Of a DNA stretch of 64,000 nt, positions 1 to 8,164 are shown one piece after another (the first letter of the stretch is position 1; every line of letters starts with the position of its first letter). A model generated the notes under the pieces. The model was given only the letters and a program-made list of their open reading frames with translations. It searched no databases and was not told the DNA's origin. The position numbers and the translations under genes are program-made. The stretch is taken from contig SDNP01000013.1 in assembly GCA_004524445.1 (NCBI GenBank), forward strand, positions 1 through 64,000, in the 5' to 3' direction. Origin of the DNA: Candidatus Thorarchaeota archaeon. Its GTDB lineage: Archaea > Asgardarchaeota > Thorarchaeia > Thorarchaeales > Thorarchaeaceae.

Positions 1-2
1 AG

Positions 3-116
3 ACGTTCGAGGAGTGCATTGTAGACGAACTACTACTCGCTTACAAGAATGACTCGGGTAGTTTTGCCATCTCCAGAAAGGAAGAGCGCGAGAGAGTGGC
101 ACGCTCAGCACGATAA
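3..116 (+). CDS. C-terminal end of an unidentified protein (5' end outside the window)
   Basis: An open frame enters from the left edge and gives 37 residues before a TAA stop. The tail is charged (KEERERV then RSAR at the end). Too little remains to identify a family. The following 141 bases to the flavodoxin gene have no obvious coding content. Confidence 0.4.
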   Translation, partial: TFEECIVDELLLAYKNDSGSFAISRKEERERVARSAR

Positions 117-257
117 ATTCAACTTAGCGCGGGACCACTCCCGTGCAATCACTTTCTTTTTTGAAAATCCAGTTCCATTTTGATATCCTTCATTGTAACA
201 ATAGCTAGAGTACCGAAAGATGAATAACAGGCAATCGAACGCATTACCTGACGCACG

Positions 258-794
258 ATGAGCAAACATGTTTTGATTGCCTACGGTACACGGTATGGCT
301 CAACCGCAGAAATATCTGAACGCATGGGAGAGATTTTTACGGAGAAAGGCATGAAAACAGAGGTTCGTGATCTCAAGAAAGATGGTACACCAACAGATTT
401 GGATGAATATGATTTAGTTGTCGTGGGTAGCGGAATCTTAGCTGGCAGATGGACCAAGGAGCCTCTCAAATTCTTAGAACAGAACAAGGAAAAGCTCGCC
501 GAGAAGAGCGTGGCACTGTTTGTGGTTTCTGCTTATGCCGCTGACTCGGAAAAGCATGACCGAGTGTACGAAGACTATCTCGTTTCTGTGGCTGAAGATT
601 TGAAACCAATATCACCTGTATCAATGGGCTTCTTTGGAGGAGTCATCGATTTCAGCAAGTATAACTTCGCAGTTCGCATTCTGATGAAACGTATGGTCAG
701 CTCAAACGCTGGTGATAGGGAGGTTTCAGAGTACATGGACCTCAGAGACTGGGAGGAAATAGAAAGCTGGGCCAAGTCACTTGTTACAGAGTAG
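258..794 (+). CDS. Flavodoxin-domain protein (HemG-like protoporphyrinogen oxidase family)
   Basis: 178 residues, the usual size for a single flavodoxin domain. The N-terminus VLIAYGTRYGSTAEI is the FMN phosphate-binding loop, followed by VVVGSGILAGRW and a central ALFVVSAYAAD strand, which is the arrangement of Flavodoxin_5/HemG proteins. The family carries FMN and does two-electron redox; HemG oxidises protoporphyrinogen, but many archaeal members have no known substrate. No haem genes are nearby, so only a generic flavoprotein role is supported. It starts at an ATG and ends 7 bases before the start of the next gene, suggesting co-transcription. Confidence 0.75.
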   Translation: MSKHVLIAYGTRYGSTAEISERMGEIFTEKGMKTEVRDLKKDGTPTDLDEYDLVVVGSGILAGRWTKEPLKFLEQNKEKLAEKSVALFVVSAYAADSEKHDRVYEDYLVSVAEDLKPISPVSMGFFGGVIDFSKYNFAVRILMKRMVSSNAGDREVSEYMDLRDWEEIESWAKSLVTE

Positions 795-801
795 CCTGTC
801 C

Positions 802-1668
802 ATGCGGCACTCCAAAGAAACGCTTTTGAAACAATTCAGGCACAACTCGGATATGCCTGATTATCACGCCCTTCAGAAGGATGCCAAGAAGGATGTGGAA
901 ACTGCACTTGATGTCTGGTCTGATATTTTACAACATAGAATCGACATCAAAGTTCAGTATGCCTATGCCAAGGGCTCTTCTGTCAAGCCATGGGACTCGC
1001 CGGTGGATTACGTACCCGTAATCAGTGACCTGGACATTCACATAAGAACAGAAGATGGCAACTTGTTTCCGGAGGACGAGTCTTTCAAACAGGCCATGAG
1101 AATGTCTGAGGAATTTGAGAGTCAATTTCTAGGTAACCGTCCCAAATATCTACACATCCCACGAAATCAGATAATCTTGATGGGTAAATTGGAGCAATTG
1201 GATAACTACACTCCCCCACGGAAACAGGATGTACGAACACTCTTCGGAGCATACCAAGAGCCGCCCCTTCCCCCGGCTGCTAGGATACGTGCAATCGATC
1301 GAACAAATCTCCTCAATGAAGAAGCATATCTCCAAGAAATGCCAATGATGGTGTTGGACAAGACCGGCCTTGACTATTGGAATGTTATCCGAAAAATGAA
1401 TTGGCGGGTTTCGCCGGCGCCAATTCGGCTTCTGAATCAAACCTCAGACAATCCCATTGAAACATGGGCATGGAATCGATCAAGAATCATAGACGAACTC
1501 GAAGCCCAAAATCATCATGAATTAGCCAATCTCTACACTAGGTTCTATATGTCTTCTTGGACGCTCTTTCTGTCCAAATTCTCGGATCTACAAGCCTTCA
1601 GAGAAGTTGTACGTAGTGGTTATTACTTGCTACAAAGGTGTATCCAAGAGATGAAACACCCCTCTTAA
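802..1668 (+). CDS. Nucleotidyltransferase-fold protein, substrate unknown
   Basis: 288 residues from the ATG at 802; an earlier in-frame TTG at 781 would overlap the flavodoxin gene. Around residues 55-80 the sequence reads AYAKGSS then SDLDIHI, matching the Pol-beta superfamily signature of a Gly-Ser turn followed 10-20 residues later by Asp-x-Asp for two metal ions. The rest, rich in Trp, Arg and Pro, resembles no named family I recognise. It could be an aminoglycoside-type or tRNA-type nucleotidyltransferase. It lies directly downstream of the flavodoxin and upstream of a transporter on the same strand, which does not define its role. Confidence 0.55.
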   Translation: MRHSKETLLKQFRHNSDMPDYHALQKDAKKDVETALDVWSDILQHRIDIKVQYAYAKGSSVKPWDSPVDYVPVISDLDIHIRTEDGNLFPEDESFKQAMRMSEEFESQFLGNRPKYLHIPRNQIILMGKLEQLDNYTPPRKQDVRTLFGAYQEPPLPPAARIRAIDRTNLLNEEAYLQEMPMMVLDKTGLDYWNVIRKMNWRVSPAPIRLLNQTSDNPIETWAWNRSRIIDELEAQNHHELANLYTRFYMSSWTLFLSKFSDLQAFREVVRSGYYLLQRCIQEMKHPS

Positions 1669-1707
1669 TACAGGACATGTTGCATTCTCCAGGAACGGAA
1701 TGGATAA

Positions 1708-2637
1708 ATGGCAGTCAACAGGAGAGATTTGGCTTGGCTGGCAATCTTATTTACAACGATTGTATGGGCCTCATCTTTGGTTCTTGCAAAGATTATCTAC
1801 CCTACGATCACACCTATTCTCTTTGTCGCTCTCCGATATACACTAGCCCTCCCATTTCTCCTTCTTCTGCTCTTCTTCAAGAAAGATGATGTTAAGGACA
1901 CCCAGCCCACCAAATGGAGCGTCATAATAATTGTTGGTCTAGCGGGGCCATTTCTTTCACAAATTCTTCAATACATAGGATTGAGTCTGACTTCTGCATC
2001 GGAGACTCTTCTCCTCCTAAATCTAAGCCCGGTCTTTGCCGTTATCCTTGCAGCGCCTCTAATCAAGGAAGAGATCACCCGTCAAAAACTGGTTGGATTG
2101 ATATTAGCAGTTTCTGGAGCAACTCTTATTGTGCTTGGGGACTTCGATTTCCAGATTGTGAGCTATACCAGAATACTGGGAGATCTCATAATCGTAGTAT
2201 CCACTCTTCTCTTTGCCATCAATGGTATTGCTGGAAAGGTCGCAATCAAGGCGTCTAGCTCGTTATCGGTCACCTCGTACAGTACTCTAGTGGCCGTTCC
2301 ATTTATCTGGCTGACCGCATTCTTATTCGAGGACATCACAATCCTATTCTCCGCTCCCATTCATGTGTGGATTATCATCTGCTGGGTTGCAATTGTAAAC
2401 ACAGCCATTGCGTTTCTATTCTATTATGAGTCTATGAAATACATCGAGGCATCAAAAGTCCAGATAGCGTTGAGTTTGATTGCTGTCTGGGGCGTCATCA
2501 TGTCATCTATCTTTCTTGGAGAATCAATCAGCTTTGCACAGATATTTGGAGGCATTGCAACTATTCTTGGTGTGATGGTAGTACAGCACAGAAGACGTCA
2601 AAAAGAGGCCATAGTGCCCGCCAAATCCATCCCCTGA
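1708..2637 (+). CDS. DMT-superfamily (EamA) transporter
   Basis: 309 residues with about ten hydrophobic segments in two repeated halves, the EamA/DMT architecture. Typical pieces include the first helix LAILFTTIVWASSLVLAKII and the C-terminal half motif YYESMKYIEASKVQIALSL, followed by GVIMSSIFLGESISFAQIFGG. The family exports or imports small metabolites such as amino acids; the substrate cannot be read from sequence. The polypeptide ends in a basic tail (HRRRQKE). It begins 39 bases after the nucleotidyltransferase-like gene. A GC-rich hairpin overlaps its stop codon. Confidence 0.85.
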   Translation: MAVNRRDLAWLAILFTTIVWASSLVLAKIIYPTITPILFVALRYTLALPFLLLLLFFKKDDVKDTQPTKWSVIIIVGLAGPFLSQILQYIGLSLTSASETLLLLNLSPVFAVILAAPLIKEEITRQKLVGLILAVSGATLIVLGDFDFQIVSYTRILGDLIIVVSTLLFAINGIAGKVAIKASSSLSVTSYSTLVAVPFIWLTAFLFEDITILFSAPIHVWIIICWVAIVNTAIAFLFYYESMKYIEASKVQIALSLIAVWGVIMSSIFLGESISFAQIFGGIATILGVMVVQHRRRQKEAIVPAKSIP

Positions 2638-2654
2638 GCTGGGTTTTCCAGCTC
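2636..2654 (+). terminator. Hairpin at the end of the EamA gene
   Basis: A perfect 7-bp stem (GAGCTGG / CCAGCTC) with a GTTTT loop starts inside the stop codon. There is no long T tract after it, so it may be an RNA 3'-end stabiliser or processing signal and not a true terminator. Confidence 0.4.
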
Positions 2655-2706
2655 TTCGTAGTAACAATTTGTGACCTATTTGCGTGACCCCGAAACGTGG
2701 CTTTGC

Positions 2707-2716
2707 ATTATATACT
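2707..2716 (+). promoter_or_regulatory. TATA box for the three short tandem ORFs
   Basis: The AT-rich stretch ATTATATACT lies about 35 bases before the first short ORF, the correct distance for an archaeal TATA box and a short or absent leader. It is one of the better TATA matches in the window. Confidence 0.55.
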
Positions 2717-2745
2717 AACCTTGCTCACTATTTCTTAGAAACAAA

Positions 2746-2853
2746 ATGGCTCTAACATCCAACAACCGAGTTGTCCACGAGAAGAAGAACACCACGCGAA
2801 GTACCCAGTCAACAAACGCACTGGCCTATGCTTACCAATACATTGTGAGGTGA
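2746..2853 (+). CDS. Short ORF A of a tandem set, 35 residues, unknown
   Basis: ATG to TGA, 35 residues, starting about 35 bases after a good TATA box. The peptide is basic and Ser/Thr/Asn-rich and ends in ALAYAYQYIVR. Its beginning (MAL) and its core QSTNALA are closely echoed in the next ORF, B (MAL and QSTEAIA), and both start codons sit in the same context, aaaacaaaATGGCTCT or nearly so. The shared peptide pattern and start context argue that these are real paralogous microproteins and not chance ORFs. No known family is recognised. Confidence 0.5.
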   Translation: MALTSNNRVVHEKKNTTRSTQSTNALAYAYQYIVR

Positions 2854-2860
2854 AAACAAA

Positions 2861-2947
2861 ATGGCTCTTGCTAAGGAAACCAAAACCAAGCATCCCAGGA
2901 AACCCCAATCTACTGAGGCAATCGCTCAAGTTTACTTCCGGAGATAG
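2861..2947 (+). CDS. Short ORF B of a tandem set, 28 residues, paralogue of ORF A
   Basis: 28 residues, beginning 7 bases after ORF A ends. It is strongly basic in the first half (KETKTKHPRK) and then carries QSTEAIAQVYF, aligning with QSTNALAYAY of ORF A. Conserved positions between the two are M-A-L at the start, Q-S-T-x-A-(L/I)-A in the middle and a terminal Arg. Function unknown; a nucleic-acid or ribosome-binding peptide is only a guess from charge. Confidence 0.5.
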   Translation: MALAKETKTKHPRKPQSTEAIAQVYFRR

Positions 2948-2953
2948 AACGCG

Positions 2954-3064
2954 ATGATTCGTCAGAACACATCACCTCTCCTATCCGAAGAGTTCCTCTC
3001 TGAGTCATCCCGCAAAGATGACGAATTAACTGTAGATGAAGTGCTTGCGTTGGAAGCAACGTAG
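2954..3064 (+). CDS. Short ORF C of a tandem set, 36 residues, acidic
   Basis: 36 residues, beginning 6 bases after ORF B. Unlike A and B it is acidic in its second half (KDDELTVDEVLALEAT) and shows no clear similarity to them. A basic pair followed by an acidic partner in one short transcript could indicate a complex, but this is inference. A T-rich stretch (CCCTCTTTTTTCTAAC, from about 3070) follows immediately and is a likely transcription end. Confidence 0.4.
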   Translation: MIRQNTSPLLSEEFLSESSRKDDELTVDEVLALEAT

Positions 3065-3193
3065 GCCCATCCCTCTTTTTTCTAACTATCTGCCTAATCC
3101 CATAGGTCTGCTCTCCTGCCCGCCAAGTGTTGCTTTATTATCGCCTTTCGACATGCTTATTGAACTGGTTTTGTACAGAATAGTTCGAATCCA

Positions 3194-3940
3194 ATGAGAT
3201 CCGAGTCAATTGATTGCCTTATCTTCGATATTGGAGGCACAATAAACGGTCCAAGCTTTGATGGAGTTGATTTTCTAAGCTATTTCTTAAAGGAGGCAGA
3301 CTTGGCAAATGCAAGCCGTTTACCTTCAGACAGACTTGGGGAGGCACAAGAGAAAGCATCATCTTGGCTTGATGATTACATGATCGAGAATAATGTACCT
3401 CCAAAGTGGGAGATGACATTCTCTGAGCAGATTCGTTATTCCAGCATGATCCTGGAATCATTGGGGGTTGACGAGCCCGCTGAGCGTCTTGCTACCGCAT
3501 ATGACAAGAAGCTGGAGTTTGCAGTGGAGGAGCTAGGTGCGGTCATGGCAGAAGACTGCAGGGGCGTCTTAGAAAACCTCTCTACCCGCGGTTACCATCT
3601 TGGAATCGCTTCAAACAGATTTGGTAATCCCTCCGGGTATTTCAGACGTCATAACATCGATCAATTCTTTGAAGCTGTTGAATACTCGCTAGTACCTGGC
3701 TATCGAAAACCCTCACCCTTTATGCTACTTGAAGTGGCTGGAACACTGTCAATCAATCCCCTGAAATGTGCTTACATCGGTGACTCGATCAAGTATGACA
3801 TAAGAGCTGCAAAACGGGCAGGAATGCTACCTATTCTTACCACTGAATTTCGGCAACCTTCTGATGCTATGCATTCCGATGAATGGTTAACCATCTCAAA
3901 ACTCTCTGATTTACTTGGTATCTTCACATCGGCAAAATAG
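3194..3940 (+). CDS. HAD-superfamily hydrolase
   Basis: 248 residues. The four HAD motifs are visible: motif I IFDIGGTI near residue 12, where the second catalytic Asp is replaced by Gly as in some dehalogenase-like members; motif II GIASNR; motif III Lys in GYRKPSP; motif IV YIGDSIKYD. A helical cap lies between motifs I and II. The family hydrolyses phosphate esters or haloacids through an aspartyl intermediate. The altered motif I makes a standard phosphatase mechanism less certain. It is transcribed alone and followed directly by a structured element. Confidence 0.8.
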   Translation: MRSESIDCLIFDIGGTINGPSFDGVDFLSYFLKEADLANASRLPSDRLGEAQEKASSWLDDYMIENNVPPKWEMTFSEQIRYSSMILESLGVDEPAERLATAYDKKLEFAVEELGAVMAEDCRGVLENLSTRGYHLGIASNRFGNPSGYFRRHNIDQFFEAVEYSLVPGYRKPSPFMLLEVAGTLSINPLKCAYIGDSIKYDIRAAKRAGMLPILTTEFRQPSDAMHSDEWLTISKLSDLLGIFTSAK

Positions 3941-4023
3941 AGGGCCTAATCACGAAACCGACCGTGGTGGCTGTGCTCTACGTGTCACCACGTAGACCAT
4001 ATCGGAGTCCGTAATCAGGCCCT
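3941..4023 (+). other. Structured RNA-like element downstream of the HAD gene
   Basis: The first 14 bases after the stop codon (AGGGCCTAATCACG) pair with bases 4010-4023 at 12 of 14 positions. Inside are two mutually exclusive 7-bp hairpins: CTACGTG with CACGTAG, and CGTGGTG with CACCACG. The architecture (long closing stem, competing inner hairpins) resembles a small structured RNA or a complex terminator. No known RNA family is recognised. The remaining 290 bases to EF-1A hold only the EF-1A promoter. Confidence 0.45.
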
Positions 4024-4230
4024 GTATCATATTGCATCTTATTTGATAAATGTACGTTCTGGTGGAATTGAATCTTGTTTGCGCATTTTGTTCAGGAAAC
4101 TGGGTTATAGAATAGATGTTGTATTCATGACATTCGCAAAGGAGTGCTTGGCGGACAGAAAAGCGAAACTTTTTCCTCTAATACGTCTATGCCCCTCCTG
4201 TAGGCCATTTGGTTAAACGAACCTGTCGAA

Positions 4231-4240
4231 ATTATTAAAA
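4231..4240 (+). promoter_or_regulatory. Probable TATA box of EF-1A
   Basis: ATTATTAAAA lies about 80 bases before the EF-1A start codon, the best TATA-like match in this gap. A leader of roughly 50 nt is implied. Confidence 0.4.
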
Positions 4241-4316
4241 GCATCGCACAACGTGGCCTCAAAAAGCCTTGTCCACTCCTAGTGGTCAGGCCTTCAAAAA
4301 AACGTGGTGAATTAGA

Positions 4317-5633
4317 TTGAGTAATAAAGACAAAGAACACCTCAATCTGGTCGTCATAGGGCACGTCGACCACGGTAAAAGCACTATGACGGGCAGATTG
4401 CTGTACGAAACGGGTGCAGTAGACGAAAGGACATTCCAAGCACACAAAGCTGAAGCTGAGAAACTTGGTCGTCCCTCCTGGGCTTGGGCTTTCGCCCTTG
4501 ACAGGCTTAAAGAAGAGCGAGAGCGCGGTCTAACTATTGACATTGCGTTCTTCAAGTTCTTAACTGACAAGTTCTACTACACCATTATTGACGCTCCTGG
4601 GCATAAGGACTTTATCAAGAACATGATTACTGGAGCATCGCAGGCTGACGTAGCTCTGCTTGTTGTTTCAGCCAAGAAGGGAGAATTTGAGGCTGGAATC
4701 GGCCCTGGCGGCCAGACCAAAGAACATGCTTACCTTGCAAAGACACTCGGTGTCGATAACCTGATTGTATGTATCAACAAGATGGACGACGAGAGCGTTG
4801 ATTACAGTGAAGACCGTTACAAAGAGGTCAAGGAAGAGGTAATGGGCTTCCTGAAGAACATCGGATTCAAGACAGATCAAGTGGAGTTCATTCCCACGTC
4901 AGCTCTGTCCGCTGCTAACCTCAAGGAACGCACTCCGGACTTGACTCCCTGGTACGAAGGAATCAGCCTTCTCGAGGCCCTGGACACTATTGAGCTTCCA
5001 CCGAAGCCCATCGACAAACCACTGCGAATACCCATCAATGACGTCTACTCTATCAAGGGCGTTGGTACTGTTCCAGTTGGCCGTGTCGAAACTGGTGTCT
5101 TGAAGCCGGGAATGAAGGTCACATTCATGCCTCCCAACAAGACTGGTGAGGTCAAGACTGTTGAGATGCATCACGAGATGCTCGATCAGGCTGTCCCTGG
5201 TGACAACATAGGCTTCAATGTAAGAGGCGTCGAAAGAAAAGATCTCGGTCGTGGAGACGTTGCAGGACCTACTGACAAGCCACCAACAGTGGCTGCAGAC
5301 TATACGGGTCAAATCATGGTCATCCAACATCCAACCGCAATAACGGTCGGGTATACCCCTGTGATCCATGCTCACACTGCGCAAATTGCGTGCAGATTTG
5401 ATGAGTTGTTACAGAAGCTCGACCAGCGGACCGGTCAGGTCACACAGGAGAATCCTGACTTCGTCAAGAGGGGTGAGAGCATGATAGCAAAGCTAGTTCC
5501 TCTCAAGCCGATGGTGATAGAGCCGTACAAGGAGCTCCCACAGTTGGGTCGCTTCGCAGTTCGTGACATGGGAATGACAGTAGCTGTAGGCGTTGTCACA
5601 AAGGTCACTCCTCGCGAACCAGGCAAGAAATAG
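4317..5633 (+). CDS. tuf: Elongation factor 1-alpha
   Basis: 438 residues, full length for aEF-1A. It delivers aminoacyl-tRNA to the ribosome using GTP. Visible: G1 GHVDHGKS (about 15-22), G3 DAPGH, G4 NKMD, the G5 loop SALS, then domains II and III ending in [11 protein letters not shown]. The start is a TTG, supported by GGTGA just upstream and the absence of a better in-frame start. The last 36 codons are shared almost perfectly with a second, truncated copy at 10772-11176, whereas the preceding 99 codons differ from that copy at nearly every third position. Domain III of this gene may therefore be a recombinant join. Confidence 0.98.
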   Translation: MSNKDKEHLNLVVIGHVDHGKSTMTGRLLYETGAVDERTFQAHKAEAEKLGRPSWAWAFALDRLKEERERGLTIDIAFFKFLTDKFYYTIIDAPGHKDFIKNMITGASQADVALLVVSAKKGEFEAGIGPGGQTKEHAYLAKTLGVDNLIVCINKMDDESVDYSEDRYKEVKEEVMGFLKNIGFKTDQVEFIPTSALSAANLKERTPDLTPWYEGISLLEALDTIELPPKPIDKPLRIPINDVYSIKGVGTVPVGRVETGVLKPGMKVTFMPPNKTGEVKTVEMHHEMLDQAVPGDNIGFNVRGVERKDLGRGDVAGPTDKPPTVAADYTGQIMVIQHPTAITVGYTPVIHAHTAQIACRFDELLQKLDQRTGQVTQENPDFVKRGESMIAKLVPLKPMVIEPYKELPQLGRFAVRDMGMTVAVGVVTKVTPREPGKK

Positions 5634-5650
5634 TACAATCGATAGAAAGT

Positions 5651-5683
5651 GGGTCCAATAACCGGACCCTTCTCTATTTTTCT
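5651..5683 (+). terminator. Terminator of EF-1A
   Basis: A 6-bp stem GGGTCC / GGACCC with a 7-base loop is followed by a T-rich run (CTTCTCTATTTTTCT), starting 17 bases after the EF-1A stop. Confidence 0.65.
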
Positions 5684-6275
5684 AACCACATTTTCATCTT
5701 CGCTTTTTGATAGGCATATGAACTAACCGCATCAAATAAATGATTGAACGGATTCGTGACATCCCCATAATCTCATGAATCACATTTCAAGCGTTGTTTT
5801 GGCTACTCTAATTTCAACCTGCTCTATATGCCAATTCGCAATTGAAACTTTTTCTCTAAAGGCCACATCCCCCTCTGATGTAAGTCCCATGGAATCTCCT
5901 GTCCAAAACTGAAGCTCGATGCCCCAGCACTCCTGCTTCCCATCTGGGGTAGAGATACACGGAAACCGTATTCCTGCTTTGCCCCTATACTTCACTGAAG
6001 CCTTTCAAGGTCAAAACATCTGCCTCTGAACATAGCTAGAAGAATTGCCTTGCTCGTTGGGGATGTATCCTGGGCTTGAAAATGGTTGCTGTTGCCTGTT
6101 CTGGGAAGTGCTGACGGTTGCAATCATGGCAAAACTTGTGAGCATTGTCTTCTAGAGGATGCGAATTGAATACAGCAATTTCCCATTTCTGTTTACTGCA
6201 ATCATTTAGCGAACGTGGTGATTGAACACTTTGCAAAAAGAGTGATGAAAATAGAATACGCTGTCCGTGTCCAAG
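5684..6275. other. Gene-poor stretch after EF-1A
   Basis: About 590 bases with only short chance frames on the minus strand, the longest 71 and 66 residues, neither resembling a known family. The 66-residue frame has a single CHDC motif and is discussed among the rejected observations. The stretch looks like degraded sequence inside the accessory block. Confidence 0.5.
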
Positions 6276-6429
6276 TTACACGATAATTCTTGTATGTTCA
6301 TTGCACTTCGGGCAATGCTTATTCATGACTGCAGGGACCTCATCACCGATTCATATTGCATGAGCTGTGTTCGCAAAAGCTCTTGCAGTCGGTTGGCTTC
6401 TCAATCTCATCGTTTTGCACACTTATCAT
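6276..6429 (-). pseudogene. Fragment of ribosomal protein L44e (eL42) gene with its leader
   Basis: On the minus strand this aligns with the leader and first codons of the intact L44e gene at 62651-63010. The peptide VQNDEIEKPTDCKSF corresponds to VQNDKIKKPTDCESF upstream of the real gene, and VPAVMNKHCPKC corresponds to VPAVMNKYCPKC at its start. A one-base deletion separates the two frames, and the reading frame stops 16 codons after the conserved Met. The remaining three quarters of L44e, including the second zinc-binding pair, is missing. It is a decayed duplicate or the relic of a second translation-gene locus. Confidence 0.75.
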
Positions 6430-6833
6430 TTTGAATAGAACTCATAGAACATAACTCATCAAAAAGAGATCCTAGATTGAGATTTGATTTCTATAATATG
6501 GTGTTTAATTAGACGAAAAACAGTATAAATACAATAACACCTAGAAAACTCGTCCCTGTATGCCACTATAGACCGGATAGATGAGCATTTCACGAATAGG
6601 TGGCAGCGGAGCCATTTGTCGACTGTGGTAGGTTAATAGTCATTGGGACATGAACTACTAAAGTCAACCCCCGATAACTCCACTACCGTTTTTTCCAAAA
6701 GCGCATATACCTACAGATTACACTCCCAGTGTCAATTCCATAGTTACACAGGAGATAAGCACTTATGTTCTTGGAATTCTTAAAGAGAGAGAGAAGGACT
6801 GTAATATGCATCACGGGCCCTTCTTTATGCCTA
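6430..6833. other. Gene-poor stretch
   Basis: About 400 AT-rich bases in which I see no credible gene, RNA or repeat. A TATA-like run is present near 6520 (AGTATAAATAC) on the plus strand, but no ORF follows it. Confidence 0.4.
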
Positions 6834-7469
6834 CTATCCAGATACTGTGATTTCAGATATATCGAACTCAAACTGAGAAGGATCGGCAACTGAACCCGAC
6901 TCACTGAATGCATATCCATGCTTATAGAGTTCTACATAGACCTCTAATGCCGCGTAATATACTACATCATTCTGGCACGAGTAACTCCACGTTGTTTCAA
7001 GTTCGCCACTAGGGGTTCCCTTAGCATAATCTGTTACACCCGAAGATGAGCAGTACGCTCTATCGTCATAGACCTCGTCTGTATCTAGAGGATTATACGC
7101 ACTATTCATCAATACAAGGCGAATCGATAAATCTGAATAACCATATAGATACCCGTCAGCAATCAGGTTGTATGTTGCAGCATAATCAACTGTACAGGTA
7201 ACTTGTCCTGTATCGCCAGCAGTGAACTGCATTGCAATCCAAAATCTACCGTAATGCACCGCATCATACGGATTTGAGCCTCTAAACTGGATTTCACCTG
7301 TATCGGTTGACACAGAAATGAAATTGAAACACCATATAGAAGCCACATAGTCCCACGCATCATAATTCGATGCGTCATCTGCACTCTCTGACCAGGCATC
7401 GACACTATTTGCTCCAATTATCACAAATAGAATCAATACTGAAATCATATATAATTCATGCTTCTTCAT
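6834..7469 (-). CDS. Secreted protein of unknown function
   Basis: 211 residues with a clear signal peptide: MKKHELYM then a hydrophobic core ISVLILFVIIGAN and a probable cleavage site after SVDA. The mature part is acidic, rich in Tyr, Asp and Ser, with four Cys residues that could form two disulfides, and no transmembrane anchor. It resembles a beta-rich exported domain but no family is recognised. It has its own TATA box on the minus strand and lies immediately downstream of an ABC exporter operon, so it may be a substrate or a co-acquired gene. Base composition is AT-rich, unlike the neighbouring translation genes. Confidence 0.7.
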   Translation of the reverse strand: MKKHELYMISVLILFVIIGANSVDAWSESADDASNYDAWDYVASIWCFNFISVSTDTGEIQFRGSNPYDAVHYGRFWIAMQFTAGDTGQVTCTVDYAATYNLIADGYLYGYSDLSIRLVLMNSAYNPLDTDEVYDDRAYCSSSGVTDYAKGTPSGELETTWSYSCQNDVVYYAALEVYVELYKHGYAFSESGSVADPSQFEFDISEITVSG

Positions 7470-7510
7470 ACTATTGCTCCTACATGCTCCCTACCACGAA
7501 AGCAATGTGA

Positions 7511-7520
7511 GTATATATCA
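7511..7520 (-). promoter_or_regulatory. TATA box of the secreted protein gene
   Basis: Minus-strand TGATATATAC about 45 bases before the start codon is a strong archaeal TATA match. Confidence 0.55.
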
Positions 7521-7656
7521 CCTGTTCTGTCTATTAACTCTTTCTCCAAACAAAGCGATATGCCCCGCTGATGTCATAGATGTTGCTATATTGCCCTCTG
7601 CGTCCTCTACTTGCAGTTTGAGTTGCTAATTCTGCACATCCAAAGGGATTTAGAAG

Positions 7657-8163
7657 CTAACGCCTTAAGTTGTTTGCAATTAATTTCTTGATATCAATAT
7701 AAACCAAAAAACCGAATGCCACAAGCAAAACTCCTGATGCAAGAGGTCCTTGATTAGGGGTCGGTCTTTTTATTTCAATAGTCATAAATGAAATCGATTC
7801 ATTACTTGCAGGGGTTATTAAAACAATGTACCATCCTGTGGCAGGTATTGAGATGTGGGCAGTTGTTGAAGTCCTATTTATGAACTCATACATCACCGTC
7901 GCGTTCTTTAATGACTGGTCTTCAAAAGCACTAAGACCGTTTTCATAATCCATAAAATACGCTGAGAAAGGTTCTGCTTCTCTAGATATAATATGAATAT
8001 CAATATCACTGACACACTTAACAGCATATCCCCGGTAATAACCGTGGTTTATTCCGAAATATGTATCATAGGAAGGCTCAACAAACGGGCCAGCAAATGA
8101 GAGAACTATAAGAGTGATTCCAACAAGTAATATAAATCTAGCAAGACGTGATTTGTTTTTCAT
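7657..8163 (-). CDS. Membrane protein with an exposed domain, exporter accessory subunit
   Basis: 168 residues from the ATG at 8163, which follows the permease stop codon by one base; an upstream in-frame ATG at 8184 would overlap the permease. It has an N-terminal helix (FILLVGITLIVLSFAGPF), about 100 residues predicted outside the membrane, and a C-terminal helix (LASGVLLVAFGFLVYIDI). The outer domain contains NRTSTT and NES, possible N-glycosylation sites. No known family. Tight coupling to the ABC-2 permease suggests it is part of that exporter or protects cells from its substrate. Confidence 0.65.
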   Translation of the reverse strand: MKNKSRLARFILLVGITLIVLSFAGPFVEPSYDTYFGINHGYYRGYAVKCVSDIDIHIISREAEPFSAYFMDYENGLSAFEDQSLKNATVMYEFINRTSTTAHISIPATGWYIVLITPASNESISFMTIEIKRPTPNQGPLASGVLLVAFGFLVYIDIKKLIANNLRR

Positions 8164-8164
8164 T

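Noticed and set aside
5780..5995. 71-residue minus-strand frame after EF-1A
   Set aside because: No ribosome-binding site, promoter, or family resemblance; composition looks random.
6036..6236. Minus-strand frame with CHDC next to the L44e fragment, considered as an S27e remnant because S27e follows L44e in the intact operon
   Set aside because: Only one CxxC pair and scattered matches; the base sequence does not align convincingly to the intact S27e gene.
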